In this document: in pieces, positions 8,027 through 16,078 of the stretch
Numbering within the stretch: the stretch's first letter is position 1
How the letters are laid out: the number at the start of each line of letters is the position of its first letter
Assembly (NCBI RefSeq): GCF_900091575.1
Contig: NZ_FMCR01000002.1
Location: 961,760-1,025,759 of the forward strand
Source of the DNA: Micromonospora saelicesensis
GTDB lineage: Bacteria; Actinomycetota; Actinomycetes; Mycobacteriales; Micromonosporaceae
DNA: 64,000 nucleotides
Reading direction: 5' to 3'
Translations under genes and position numbers: made by a program
The notes under the pieces: model-generated
What the model was told of the DNA's origin: nothing
The model's input: the letters and a program-made list of their open reading frames with translations, nothing else
Database searches by the model: none

Positions 8027-8656
8027 TCACTCGGGCAGCGTGGCCCCCGACTGCTCGCTGACCATGTACGCCGCGTACCAGTCGGGCCAGTTTTCGTCAT
8101 GCTCGCCCGTACGTTTCTCGTGCTCGCCGTGCGCGGCGGCCGCGCGTCGAAGCGCGCTCGCCAGGTCGCTCGTGGAGCCGAACGAGGTGAGGCCACCCTC
8201 GATGCGTCCGGGAAGCCTGGTGGTGATCTCCTGCATCAGCCAGGTGTTGCCGTCCGGGTCGCGCAGCGTGGCGCGCGAGAAGTAGCTGCGCCGCTGCGGG
8301 TCCGGCCCGTCGACCGGGCCGTCCGGGCTGACGTGGAAGACGTCGCCGACCTCGACACCGGCGGCAGCGAGGGTGTCGTGGGCCGCCTCGATGTCGGACA
8401 CGATCAGGTACGCCATGGCCGAGCCGGGTGCCGCCGACGTCAGCCCGGTGCCGAACTGTACGGAACACGCGGAGCCGTGCGGCGTCAACTGGACGATGCC
8501 GGGCGGGGTCTGGTCGAGCCGCCACCCGAGTCGTTCGTAGAACGCCTTCGCCCGGTCGACATCCGACACCGGGATGACGATCACCTCAAGCTTGACGTCC
8601 AGGCTCTCGATCCGCGACGTCGCACTCGCGTCGCCCTGGGCCACCTTCGGGCTCAT
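8027..8656 (-). CDS. VOC-superfamily (glyoxalase-fold) protein
   Basis: A 209-residue protein with a vicinal-oxygen-chelate domain over about residues 20-150: VKLEVIVIPVSDVDRAKAFY at its start, AYLIVSDIEAAHDTL in the middle and RDPDGNTWLMQEI at its end. The charged C-terminal tail (EHEKRTGEHDENWPDWYAAY) is typical of actinobacterial VOC proteins of unknown substrate. I use the ATG at 8656 (MSPKVAQ) because GGGAGGGG precedes it; an in-frame start 24 bp upstream lacks one. It follows the MFS and MarR genes on the same strand and may belong to that locus as a detoxification enzyme (inference). Substrate is unknown. Confidence 0.85.
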   Translation of the reverse strand: MSPKVAQGDASATSRIESLDVKLEVIVIPVSDVDRAKAFYERLGWRLDQTPPGIVQLTPHGSACSVQFGTGLTSAAPGSAMAYLIVSDIEAAHDTLAAAGVEVGDVFHVSPDGPVDGPDPQRRSYFSRATLRDPDGNTWLMQEITTRLPGRIEGGLTSFGSTSDLASALRRAAAAHGEHEKRTGEHDENWPDWYAAYMVSEQSGATLPE

Positions 8657-8720
8657 CGCCCCTCCCTTTCTGATCATCACGCTGCTGCTTGCGTCAGTGC
8701 TCGTCGCCGGCTTCCCGGGC

Positions 8721-9911
8721 TCAACCCGGCGCCATCCTGGTGGCCCTGCGTACCCCCAACAGGGCGACCAAAGCGAGGAGGATGACGGCGACGGAGTACT
8801 CGTCGGCTGTCCTCGGCAGGCCGCCGGCGTAGACCACGAGGAAGCCGGCGATCACCGTGGGGAGACCGAAACCGACGTAGCAGACGACGTAGAGCACGGA
8901 CAGCACGCTGGCGCGTTGGTGCGCCTCGACCAGCGGCATGACCGTCTTGAGGCTGCCCTGGAAGCCGCTGCCGAAGCCGACGCCCCCGAGCGCGAGGCCG
9001 ACGAAGAAGACCGGGATGGACTGCGCCATGACCGCCACCAACGTGACGATCATGCCCAGGATGAGCGCGACGATTCCGGTCAGGATCACGGTCCGCGCGG
9101 CGGTGTTGCGCTGCACCAGCACGGCGATCGACCCGAAGACGGCGAAGACGAAGAGGACCAGACCGCCGATCACGATCGACGTGTTCATGAGGCTGCGGAT
9201 CAGCGCCGGGCCGAGCGCGCCGAAGAACCCGGCCAGCGCCCAGACCGCGAAGAGCACCGGGACGACGACCAGGACCGGTTGGCGCACGGAGCGGGGCAGT
9301 GTGATGTCCGGCCGCAGGCTGGCTCGGGCCCCGGCCATCGGGGTGACCGTCTCCGGCATCAGCGCGACCCCGACGGCCTGGATCAGCAGGATCACGAGCA
9401 GCACGACGTACACCAGTCGCGTCGGCGCGGGCAGGAACTGGATGAGCAGCGCCGAGAGCAGGGCGCCGCTTCCGGTTCCGATGCCGGGGGCGATCGAGTT
9501 CGCGAGCGTGCCCCGGGCCCGGTCGATGTCCAGCATGGCGGCGCCCACCGCGCCGGTGGCGGCGCCGGCTGCCAGCCCCTGCACGAGGCGGGCGACCAGC
9601 AGGGCCGCAACGCCGTTGGCGAAGATGAAGACGACCAACGCGAGCATCTGCACCGCGATCGCGACGGCCAGCACCGGCCGTCGACCGACGTGGTCGGACA
9701 ACTTGCCGAACGTGAGCAGCGACGCCAGCACCGCGAGGGCGTAGACGGCGAACACCACGGTGGTGGTGACCGGCGAGAAGTGCCAACGTTCCTGGTACAC
9801 ACCGTAGAGCGGGGTCGGGGCCGCCGACGCGGCCAGGAACGACACCAGGATCGACGCCAGCAGCACCAGGGAGACCGTCGGTGTGAGTCGGGCCCGCCCC
9901 GCGATAGGCAT
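8721..9911 (-). CDS. MFS multidrug-type efflux transporter
   Basis: A 396-residue membrane protein with about 12 predicted membrane segments. It has the classic MFS loop 2-3 signature (GKLSDHVGRRPVL, about residues 70-82) and a hydrophobic N-terminus with few charged residues, as in drug:proton antiporters. GAGGAG precedes the ATG. It is flanked upstream by a MarR gene on the same strand and downstream by a VOC gene, so it is probably derepressed when the MarR protein binds a toxic ligand. Substrate cannot be inferred. Confidence 0.9.
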   Translation of the reverse strand: MPIAGRARLTPTVSLVLLASILVSFLAASAAPTPLYGVYQERWHFSPVTTTVVFAVYALAVLASLLTFGKLSDHVGRRPVLAVAIAVQMLALVVFIFANGVAALLVARLVQGLAAGAATGAVGAAMLDIDRARGTLANSIAPGIGTGSGALLSALLIQFLPAPTRLVYVVLLVILLIQAVGVALMPETVTPMAGARASLRPDITLPRSVRQPVLVVVPVLFAVWALAGFFGALGPALIRSLMNTSIVIGGLVLFVFAVFGSIAVLVQRNTAARTVILTGIVALILGMIVTLVAVMAQSIPVFFVGLALGGVGFGSGFQGSLKTVMPLVEAHQRASVLSVLYVVCYVGFGLPTVIAGFLVVYAGGLPRTADEYSVAVILLALVALLGVRRATRMAPG

Positions 9912-10010
9912 GTCGGTGCTCCTCGGCTGCGTGAAAAGCGGTCAGCCTGGGCGTCCCGCCGGCCCCCGGGGCCACGGCGGCGTACCCGGTTGGCGCCGGC
10001 ACATGCCAGC

Positions 10011-10478
10011 TCAGCCCTCGGTGTCCTGGCCGGTCGCCGGGAGGCTCGCCACGCCGCGGGCCAGCGCGTCCCTGAAGTCGCGGTACCGGTCGGGGCCGAG
10101 TGTGTCGGCGAGTTTCTGCTCGATCAGGTGCACGAAGCCGTCGGAGGCCGCAATGAAGCTGAGACCCCGATCCGTCGGCACGATCAGCTTTGCCCGGCGG
10201 TCGGCCGGGTCGGGCATGCGCCGGACGTAGCCCAGCCGTTCCAGCTCGTCGAGGATCGCGCCCATCGTCTGCTTGTTGCGGCCGGCCAGCCGGGCCAGCT
10301 CGCCGGGGCGGGTGCCCTCGGCGTCCAGGTACGCGAGGACCGCGCCGTGGCGCGGCCGGACGTCGTCGAACCCCTGCTCCGCCGAGCGTCGGAAGATCTC
10401 CCGCTGGACACGCGCGGAGAGCTGCACGGCCAGGATCCCGAGGTCGGGGTCCTGCTCCTTCAGTGTGCTGCGCTTCAT
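10011..10478 (-). CDS. MarR-family transcriptional repressor
   Basis: A 155-residue winged-helix regulator. The helix-turn-helix and wing are seen in GELARLAGRNKQTMGAILDELERLGYVRRMPDPADRRAKL (about residues 55-95), with the conserved D-x-R-A/R-K wing tip. The ATG at 10478 (MKRSTLKEQ) is preferred; the longer in-frame start at 10490 is a TTG inside the operator. It faces the NmrA-like reductase gene and precedes the MFS gene, so it likely represses both directions from the shared intergenic operator. Confidence 0.9.
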   Translation of the reverse strand: MKRSTLKEQDPDLGILAVQLSARVQREIFRRSAEQGFDDVRPRHGAVLAYLDAEGTRPGELARLAGRNKQTMGAILDELERLGYVRRMPDPADRRAKLIVPTDRGLSFIAASDGFVHLIEQKLADTLGPDRYRDFRDALARGVASLPATGQDTEG

Positions 10479-10484
10479 AATTTG

Positions 10485-10499
10485 GTCCAATCATTGGAC
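10485..10499. promoter_or_regulatory. MarR operator palindrome
   Basis: GTCCAATCATTGGAC is a perfect 15-bp palindrome around a central C, in the divergent gap between the MarR gene and the reductase gene. The half-site TGGACT recurs at 10511-10516, 16 bp further on. Its position between divergent genes makes it the likely binding site of the MarR protein. Confidence 0.75.
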
Positions 10500-10521
10500 T
10501 GTACAGCTTATGGACTATATC
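10494..10521 (+). promoter_or_regulatory. Candidate promoter of the reductase gene
   Basis: TTGGAC (10494-10499), a 16-base spacer and TATATC (10516-10521) fit a sigma-70-type promoter reading toward 10576. The -35 hexamer lies inside the operator palindrome, which would explain repression. Confidence 0.5.
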
Positions 10522-10575
10522 GTCGCTGGCGGCGACCGTGGTCCGACCACGGTCCGCCGGACCGGGAGGATGACC

Positions 10576-11421
10576 ATGACCATTCTGATAACAGGGGCAA
10601 ACGGCACCGTGTCGCGGGAGGTGCTGCGGGAACTGGCCGGCAGGCAGCCGCTGCGCGCCCTCGTCCGGGACGCCTCGCGCACGCCAAGGCTCGACGGGGT
10701 CGAGTACGTCGTCGGCGACCTGGACCGCCCCACCACGCTGACCCCGGCGTTCGAGGGTGTGACGACGCTCTGGCTGCTGATGCCGATGGGTCCACTGGCA
10801 CCGAGCCAGAGCATGAACGCGGTGTGGGCCGCCCGGCAGGCCGGCGTACGGCACATCGTCCGGCTCTCCGCGATCGGCGCCGCGCACGACGCGCCCACCC
10901 GCAACGGCCGCCTGCACGCGCTCTCCGACGCGGAGCTACAGGAGTCCGGTATCCCCTGGACCATCCTGCGACCGAGTCACTTCATGCAGAACCTGCTCGG
11001 TGCCAAGGCCGGCGAGCACCTCTACGGTCTCTTCGGCGACGCGCGGGTCGGCCTGATCGACGCCCGGGACATCGCCGCCGCAGGGGCAGCAATCCTCGCC
11101 GCGCCACAGCAGCACCAGGGCAGGATCTACACCCCCACCGGCCCGGAGAGCATCACGCTCGACCAGGCGGCCGACGAGATCGCCCGTACCCTCGGCCAGC
11201 CGGTGCGCTACGTGCCGCAGAGCCCGGAGCAGGCACGCGACGGCCTGCTCCAGGCCGGCCTCGACCAGTGGTCGGCCGAGGTCCTCGCCGAGTACCGGGT
11301 CGCCTACGGCTCCGGGTGGGGCGACTTCACCAACGACCACGTCGAGCGGATCGTCGGCCGGCAGCCGCGGACCTTCGCCGAGTTCGTACGCGATCACCGC
11401 GAGCACTTTGCCGGCGTCTGA
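10576..11421 (+). CDS. NmrA/NAD(P)-binding SDR-type reductase
   Basis: A 281-residue atypical short-chain dehydrogenase of the NmrA/QOR2-like group. It starts with the Rossmann motif ILITGANGTV, has the second-strand segment LRALVRDASR that reads the NADP phosphate, and WTILRPSHFMQNLL typical of this group. There is no obvious YxxxK catalytic pair, so it may be a redox sensor or quinone reductase. The ATG at 10576 is placed 6 bases after GGGAGG; the ATG at 10570 is too close to it. It is divergent from the MarR gene and shares its operator region. Confidence 0.85.
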   Translation: MTILITGANGTVSREVLRELAGRQPLRALVRDASRTPRLDGVEYVVGDLDRPTTLTPAFEGVTTLWLLMPMGPLAPSQSMNAVWAARQAGVRHIVRLSAIGAAHDAPTRNGRLHALSDAELQESGIPWTILRPSHFMQNLLGAKAGEHLYGLFGDARVGLIDARDIAAAGAAILAAPQQHQGRIYTPTGPESITLDQAADEIARTLGQPVRYVPQSPEQARDGLLQAGLDQWSAEVLAEYRVAYGSGWGDFTNDHVERIVGRQPRTFAEFVRDHREHFAGV

Positions 11422-11438
11422 TCCGTCGACAGCTCGGC

Positions 11439-11476
11439 GCGGTGCCCTCCGACACGACTCCGCCGGAGGGCACCGC
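11439..11476. terminator. Bidirectional terminator between convergent genes
   Basis: A perfect 13-bp stem (GCGGTGCCCTCCG at 11439-11451 with its complement at 11464-11476) and a 12-base loop sit between the reductase gene and the convergent PLP-enzyme gene. Confidence 0.85.
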
Positions 11477-11498
11477 CGTGCGCGCCCGGCCGGCGCCC

Positions 11499-12383
11499 CT
11501 ACAGCTCGGGGTGGCCGAAGAGTCCCGGCAGCCCGCCGCTGTGCAGAAAGACGACCCGGTCGCCGTGCGGGAAGCTGCCAGCCAGCAGCGCCGCCATCGC
11601 CCGACCGGTGTACGTCGGGTCCAGGAAGACCCCCTCCGTACGCGCGGTCACCTCCAGCGCCGCCCGGACGGCGTCGGTGAGCGTGCGGTACCCCGCGCCC
11701 ACCTGGGTGCCGTCGATCCGCAGCGCGTCCGGCTCCACCTCGCCGACGAGCAGCCCCGCGACGGTCGCCCGTGGGTCCGGCACGGCACCGACATCCACGC
11801 CGATCACCCGCTGCACGCCCAACTCCCGCACCAGGCCGGCCATCGTCCCGCCGGAACCGAGCGCCGCCACCACCTCGACCCCGTCGGCGTCCGGCAACTG
11901 GGCCCGCAGTTCCCGACCGCAGTCCACATAGCCCTGGATCGACGCGGGAGCGGTGCCGCCGAACGGGATGACGTACGCCGATCGTCGCTCCGCTTCGGCC
12001 GTCACCACCTCGGCGAGCGGACGCTCTCCGCTCCAGACGATCTCCGCGCCGGCGAGCCCGTCGAGCAGCAGGTTGCCTCGCCGACGCTCCGGGGCCGAGC
12101 CGGCGAGCACCAGCACACAGGAGAGGCCGAGCCGCGCGGCCGCGGCCGCGGTGAGCCGGGCGTGGTTGCTCTGCGGCGCCCCCGAGGTGATGACAGTGGT
12201 GGCGCCGTCGGCGATCGCCTGCGCGCAGGTGTACTGGAGCTTGCGGATCTTGTTGCCGCCCCCGCCGAGGCCGGTGAGATCGTCACGCTTGAACCAGAGC
12301 TCGGCCAGCCCCAGCCGGGCGGCGAGCCGGGGCGCGGCCTCCAACGGCGTCGGCCAGGTACCGAGGGGTACGGGTGTGATCAT
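11499..12383 (-). CDS. PLP-dependent D-cysteine desulfhydrase/ACC deaminase family enzyme
   Basis: A 294-residue fold-type II PLP enzyme. K45 in GGGGNKIRKLQY is the expected Schiff-base lysine. SGAPQSNHARLTAA, GSGGTMAGL (phosphate-binding) and the C-terminal DPTYTGRAMAALL and FLHSGGLPGLF are all typical of DcyD/ACD proteins. Family members either split D-cysteine to pyruvate, ammonia and sulfide or deaminate 1-aminocyclopropane-1-carboxylate; sequence reading alone does not decide. It is convergent with the reductase gene and separated from it by a terminator. A small membrane-protein gene lies 63 bp upstream on the same strand. Confidence 0.85.
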   Translation of the reverse strand: MITPVPLGTWPTPLEAAPRLAARLGLAELWFKRDDLTGLGGGGNKIRKLQYTCAQAIADGATTVITSGAPQSNHARLTAAAAARLGLSCVLVLAGSAPERRRGNLLLDGLAGAEIVWSGERPLAEVVTAEAERRSAYVIPFGGTAPASIQGYVDCGRELRAQLPDADGVEVVAALGSGGTMAGLVRELGVQRVIGVDVGAVPDPRATVAGLLVGEVEPDALRIDGTQVGAGYRTLTDAVRAALEVTARTEGVFLDPTYTGRAMAALLAGSFPHGDRVVFLHSGGLPGLFGHPEL

Positions 12384-12446
12384 CCGTGCAGCTAAACACT
12401 CCCCGGCCGCGCGCGCAGCTTCCTGGCCGTGGGCGCGCCTGCGCAG

Positions 12447-12980
12447 CTATGCCCGACGTGCTGCCGCCCGGGGCAGCGGACCGACGTCCGCGTGGCGACC
12501 GGGACGGAGCGCCGCGTGCCGCTGCCCGGGGCCCGCTCCGTCGCGGGCGGCGAGCACGTCGGCCACCGCTCCGGTGGCGAACGCGTAGATGGACTTGTGC
12601 AACACGTCGATGGCGAGTTCGGGGCGGGGCCAGGTCAGCGGAGGCGCCCCCACGCCGGTGGCGTTCTCCAGGATCTGGTCGTTGGTCAGGCGCACCGCCG
12701 TGAACATCGTCGAGGCCCAGGCGCCGCGCAGCCCGGCCTGCGCCATGACGCTGCGCAGCACGCCGAGCAGTGCGCCCTGGCCGTAGTGCATCGCCAGGTT
12801 CTGCCACCGGGGCTGCTGCCCGGACGACTCCGGCAGGCCGGTCAGCCTGGCCAGAACCCGGGCGGGCACGTAGGAGTCGGGCCGATCGGTCACCCGCTGT
12901 TCGATCTTCTCGGCGGCCGTCATCACCGCCGCCCCGGCCAGGCCCGCCACCAGTCCCTGCCACACCGCTCGCTTCAGCAT
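12447..12980 (-). CDS. Conserved hypothetical membrane-associated protein
   Basis: A 177-residue protein of unknown role. A hydrophobic helix at the N-terminus (VAGLAGAAVMTAAEKIEQ) and another around residue 70 (GALLGVLRSVMA), plus an Ala-rich helix at 135-145, suggest a small inner-membrane protein like those of the DUF1440 type. That link is only a resemblance. The C-terminal 30 residues are Arg/Ala/Gly-rich and look disordered. It starts with ATG at 12980. The 256 bp between it and the divergent ferritin-like gene contains no other gene that I can support. Confidence 0.65.
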   Translation of the reverse strand: MLKRAVWQGLVAGLAGAAVMTAAEKIEQRVTDRPDSYVPARVLARLTGLPESSGQQPRWQNLAMHYGQGALLGVLRSVMAQAGLRGAWASTMFTAVRLTNDQILENATGVGAPPLTWPRPELAIDVLHKSIYAFATGAVADVLAARDGAGPGQRHAALRPGRHADVGPLPRAAARRA

Positions 12981-13236
12981 GGTTCAGCCCTACCCAGCGA
13001 TCAGGCACCCACACCCGCGAGTCGTCACCGGACCTCATTCCGGACGACTGCCTGGTTTGCCACCGTTCGCGGCGGGTACCGGCCCAATCGGGTCAAGACA
13101 TGTGCCCTCCAGTGGTCCGTCCTGCCGTGGCTCCGCAACGTCCCCGCGGCGGGGCGCAGACACGCAGCCCTTCGGCCCCTCCGTCGCCGCTCAACCCCAG
13201 GCGGCACGGCCACCCTCCCCCCCATGAAGGAGAGGC

Positions 13237-14451
13237 ATGTTCAATCCGCTCGACCACAAAGGAATCCCTCTCGAAAACCAGATCCGCAACTGGCGTGAAC
13301 TGAACGTCGATCCGATCGACCCGGAGGCGGTGGACCCGTACACCCGATGCCGGATCATCACGATGAACGGCATCGAGATCGAGGCGATCAACTTCCAGCA
13401 CCAGTTCGCCCGGAACTGCCCAGACCAGGAGGTCCGCCGGCAGCTCGCCTACGTCCGGTACCTGGAGAACCAGCAACAGCGGGTGGTGAACTGGCTGCTC
13501 CCCGGCGTCGCCAGCGTGCTGGAGACGACGCTCGGTTACGAGCAGGTGGCCGTCGACCTCACCGCCTGGGTCGCCCGGCACGAACCCGACCCCTACCTCA
13601 AGCAGGCGTACGAGTTCGGTGTGCTGGAGGACTTCGACCACCTGTACCGCTACGCCAACCTCTACGAGATGGTCGAGCGACGCAAGGCGGAGAAAATCGT
13701 CGACGGGCTCACCGAGGTCATGCCCGGCCGACCGACGGTCCAGGAGCACCGGCATCCCTTCGACGAGGTCCGCACCCCGTACGACCGCAACTCGGTGGAC
13801 CCACGCTCGAAGCTGCACGCGTTGACGATCCTGTCAGCCGAGCAGCAGGTGATGTTCTACTACATGAACGTCGGCCCGCAGTACATGGAACCGATCGCGC
13901 GCCAGCTCTACCAGGAAATCAGCATGATCGAGCAGGAGCACGTCACCCACTACGAGTCGCTGCTGGACCCGGGTGAGAACTGGTGGGAGCGGCTGCTCAC
14001 CCACGAGTACAACGAGTGCTGGCTCTACTACTCCTTCCTGCAGCAGGAGAGCGACCCCCGGATCAAGGCGGTCTGGGAGCTGCACCTGCAGATGGAGCTG
14101 GCCCACCTCCAGCAGGCCGCCGACCTGCTGCGTCGGCACGACGGCCGGGAGCCGGAGGAGGTCGTCGGCAGTGTCGGCCTTCCCGAGCCGCTGACCTTCG
14201 AGCCCAACAAGGACTACCTGCGCCACCTGCTGGCCACCCAGATCGACGTGACGAAGCTCGGCGAGGGCTACGTCCGCGAGGCCCACGAGCGCTTCGAGTG
14301 GATGCAGCAACAACTGCACGACGGCCAGCAGCCGCCGAGCGAACAGGTCATCGACATGCACCGGGACCGCTTCGGCGACGAGTACCGCATCGAGACCGAG
14401 GGCCCGCACCCGATCGAGACGCTTCGCGCCGAAGGAGGCAGCCATGCCTGA
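13237..14451 (+). CDS. Ferritin-like (di-iron fold) protein of unknown function
   Basis: A 404-residue, largely helical protein rich in E and H pairs that resemble ferritin/rubrerythrin metal sites, e.g. EQEHVTHYESLLDPGE, LHLQMELAHLQQAADLLRRH and NGIEIEAINFQHQFARN. Such spacing (E...ExxH) suggests a carboxylate-bridged iron centre, but no experimentally known subfamily is recognised by eye. AAGGAGAGG precedes the ATG. The stop overlaps the hemerythrin gene by 8 bp, so the two are translationally coupled. Likely roles are iron or oxidant handling, perhaps under stress; this is inference from fold and partner. Confidence 0.75.
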   Translation: MFNPLDHKGIPLENQIRNWRELNVDPIDPEAVDPYTRCRIITMNGIEIEAINFQHQFARNCPDQEVRRQLAYVRYLENQQQRVVNWLLPGVASVLETTLGYEQVAVDLTAWVARHEPDPYLKQAYEFGVLEDFDHLYRYANLYEMVERRKAEKIVDGLTEVMPGRPTVQEHRHPFDEVRTPYDRNSVDPRSKLHALTILSAEQQVMFYYMNVGPQYMEPIARQLYQEISMIEQEHVTHYESLLDPGENWWERLLTHEYNECWLYYSFLQQESDPRIKAVWELHLQMELAHLQQAADLLRRHDGREPEEVVGSVGLPEPLTFEPNKDYLRHLLATQIDVTKLGEGYVREAHERFEWMQQQLHDGQQPPSEQVIDMHRDRFGDEYRIETEGPHPIETLRAEGGSHA

Positions 14452-15025
14452 CACCGACACCCCGGCCACCCCCGGTCCCGAGGAGGATGTGGTCGACCTT
14501 CTGCTCGCCCAGCACGCCCAGATCGAGCAGCTCTTCCTGCTGGTCATCGGCGGCACCGGCGACACCCGGCGCGACGCCTTCGACGATCTCGTCAAGCTCC
14601 TCGCCGCGCACGAGACCGCCGAGGAGGAGGTCGTCCACCCGCTCGCCCGGACGCTGCCCGGTGGGGGTGGTGACGCGATGGTCGACGACCGGCTCGACGA
14701 GGAGCGGCAGGCGAAGGAGACCCTGCAAACCTTGATCAAGGGTGGCGTGGACGCCGACGGCTTCGACACCGGCATCGTCCTGCTGCGCGACGCCGTGCTC
14801 CTGCACGCCCGGCACGAGGAGCGCTACGAGTTCCCCCAGCTCCGTCAGCACGTTCCGGTCGACCGGCTTCGCAGCCTCGCCACGGCCGTCCGGGCGGCGG
14901 AGGCGTCCGCGCCGACGCGGCCACATCCCAGCGCCCAGTCCGCGAAGGGCAACCTGGCCGCCGGGCCGGTGCTGGCGGTCATCGACCGGGTACGCGACGC
15001 GGTGCGCAAGCCTTCGGAGAGCTGA
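14444..15025 (+). CDS. Hemerythrin HHE-domain protein
   Basis: A 193-residue protein with an HHE cation-binding four-helix domain in residues 15-140. The di-iron ligand motifs are LLAQHAQIEQLF, HETAEEEVVHPL and HARHEERYEFPQL. Such proteins bind O2, NO or iron and help in oxidative or nitrosative stress. The C-terminal 50 residues are Ala/Pro-rich and probably flexible. GAAGGAGG lies ahead of the start, inside the previous gene, and the 8-bp overlap shows coupling. It is followed by a bidirectional terminator. Confidence 0.88.
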   Translation: MPDTDTPATPGPEEDVVDLLLAQHAQIEQLFLLVIGGTGDTRRDAFDDLVKLLAAHETAEEEVVHPLARTLPGGGGDAMVDDRLDEERQAKETLQTLIKGGVDADGFDTGIVLLRDAVLLHARHEERYEFPQLRQHVPVDRLRSLATAVRAAEASAPTRPHPSAQSAKGNLAAGPVLAVIDRVRDAVRKPSES

Positions 15026-15070
15026 CCGGAATCAGCCGGGCGGTGACCCGTTCCGCGCGATCTGTCGACA

Positions 15071-15097
15071 GGGTCGCCCGCCTCGTGCGGGCGGCCC
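15071..15097. terminator. Bidirectional terminator
   Basis: An 11-bp stem with one G-U type mismatch (GGGTCGCCCGC, loop CTCGT, then GCGGGCGGCCC) lies between the hemerythrin gene and the convergent GAF-ANTAR gene. Confidence 0.8.
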
Positions 15098-15128
15098 GGT
15101 CGGCGTAGCAGCGCAGTCAGGGCTGCAC

Positions 15129-15842
15129 TCACCCCTGAGTCTTTCCCACCGCCTGGGCGACCAGGGCCTCCGCGACCTCGCGCACCTTCCGGTTGGTGTC
15201 CTGGGAGATCTTCGACAGCAGCGCGAACGCCTCCTCCGACGAGCACCGTCGGCTCCCCATGATGATCCCTTTGGCCTGCTCGATCACCGCCCGATTCCGC
15301 ATCGCCTCCTGCATCTGCGCGGCCAGCGTGGCGGCGTTCTCGTACAGGTGCGCGTTGGCCAGTGCCACCGCCGCGTACGCGGCGAAGCCCTCCGCGCTGG
15401 CGATCGAGGACGGATCGAACGCGTTCAGCGAATCGCTGTAGACGTTGAGCGCACCGACCACCGACCCCTGGATGGGAAGCCCGATGGAGAGGGAACTCTT
15501 CACCCCGGCGTCGCGAGCCCGCTCCGCCCATGCCGGCCAGCGTTCTTCGGTGGCCATGTCCGGCACGGAGATGGTGTCACCGCTGGCGGAGGCATCCAGG
15601 CAGGGGCCCCGGTGCTGCTGGTACTGCCACTCGTCCAGCTCACGGGCCAGCTCGCCGGTGAACGCCCCGGTCCAGCCGACCCGACCCCGCACCAGAGTGA
15701 CAGTCACCTCTCTCGTCCCGGGAATGCTCCCCTTGGCGAGTTCGGCGATCCGGCCAAGCATGTCGTCGAGGCTGACTTCGTCGAGTCTGACCCGGCCCAG
15801 CTCGGCCAACGCGTCGGTGGGATCCATCGTCGGCTGCGTCAT
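15129..15842 (-). CDS. GAF-ANTAR antitermination regulator
   Basis: A 237-residue protein with an N-terminal GAF sensor domain (about 30-165, containing GPCLDASASGDTISVPDM and SIGLPIQGSVVGALNVYS). A C-terminal ANTAR RNA-binding domain follows (about 175-235: RAVIEQAKGIIMGSRRCSSEEAF ... SQDTNRKVREVAEALV). ANTAR proteins bind paired hairpins in nascent mRNA and prevent termination; actinomycetes hold many GAF-ANTAR proteins with unknown ligands. The ATG at 15842 is chosen because GGAGGG lies ahead of it. No paired ANTAR-type hexaloop hairpins were recognised nearby. Confidence 0.92.
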   Translation of the reverse strand: MTQPTMDPTDALAELGRVRLDEVSLDDMLGRIAELAKGSIPGTREVTVTLVRGRVGWTGAFTGELARELDEWQYQQHRGPCLDASASGDTISVPDMATEERWPAWAERARDAGVKSSLSIGLPIQGSVVGALNVYSDSLNAFDPSSIASAEGFAAYAAVALANAHLYENAATLAAQMQEAMRNRAVIEQAKGIIMGSRRCSSEEAFALLSKISQDTNRKVREVAEALVAQAVGKTQG

Positions 15843-15870
15843 CGCAGTACGCCCTCCTTGATCGGCGTCC

Positions 15871-15891
15871 GCCGGAATGGAGGATTCCGGC
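15871..15891. repeat. Inverted repeat upstream of the GAF-ANTAR gene
   Basis: GCCGGAAT, a 5-base GGAGG and ATTCCGGC form a perfect 8-bp inverted repeat 29-49 bp upstream of the start. A second GC-only palindrome lies at 15924-15937. Either could be an operator or a leader hairpin. The rest of 15843-16078 shows nothing further. Confidence 0.4.
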
Positions 15892-16078
15892 ACGGCCGGC
15901 ATCACGTCGGATGCTCGGCAGCCCCGCCCCGGGGCGGTCGTCAGCAACCGTGCTCCTACCCCCTGAGTCACCCACTCACACCCCTGCTGAGGACATCGCG
16001 GCCCGCGTTTGCGCAGATCAGCTCCAGCGGGTCGGGGTCGCGAATGTCGGGCCACGACGACGGTCGGTCAGTGGCCGG

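Noticed and set aside
11439..11476. GC-rich stem as a riboswitch or small RNA gene
   Set aside because: It is a single short stem between convergent genes, which fits a terminator.
8574..12395. A 1273-codon open frame on the plus strand
   Set aside because: It runs antisense to the VOC, MFS and MarR genes and has low-complexity Arg/Asp/Gly composition. It is a high-GC shadow frame.
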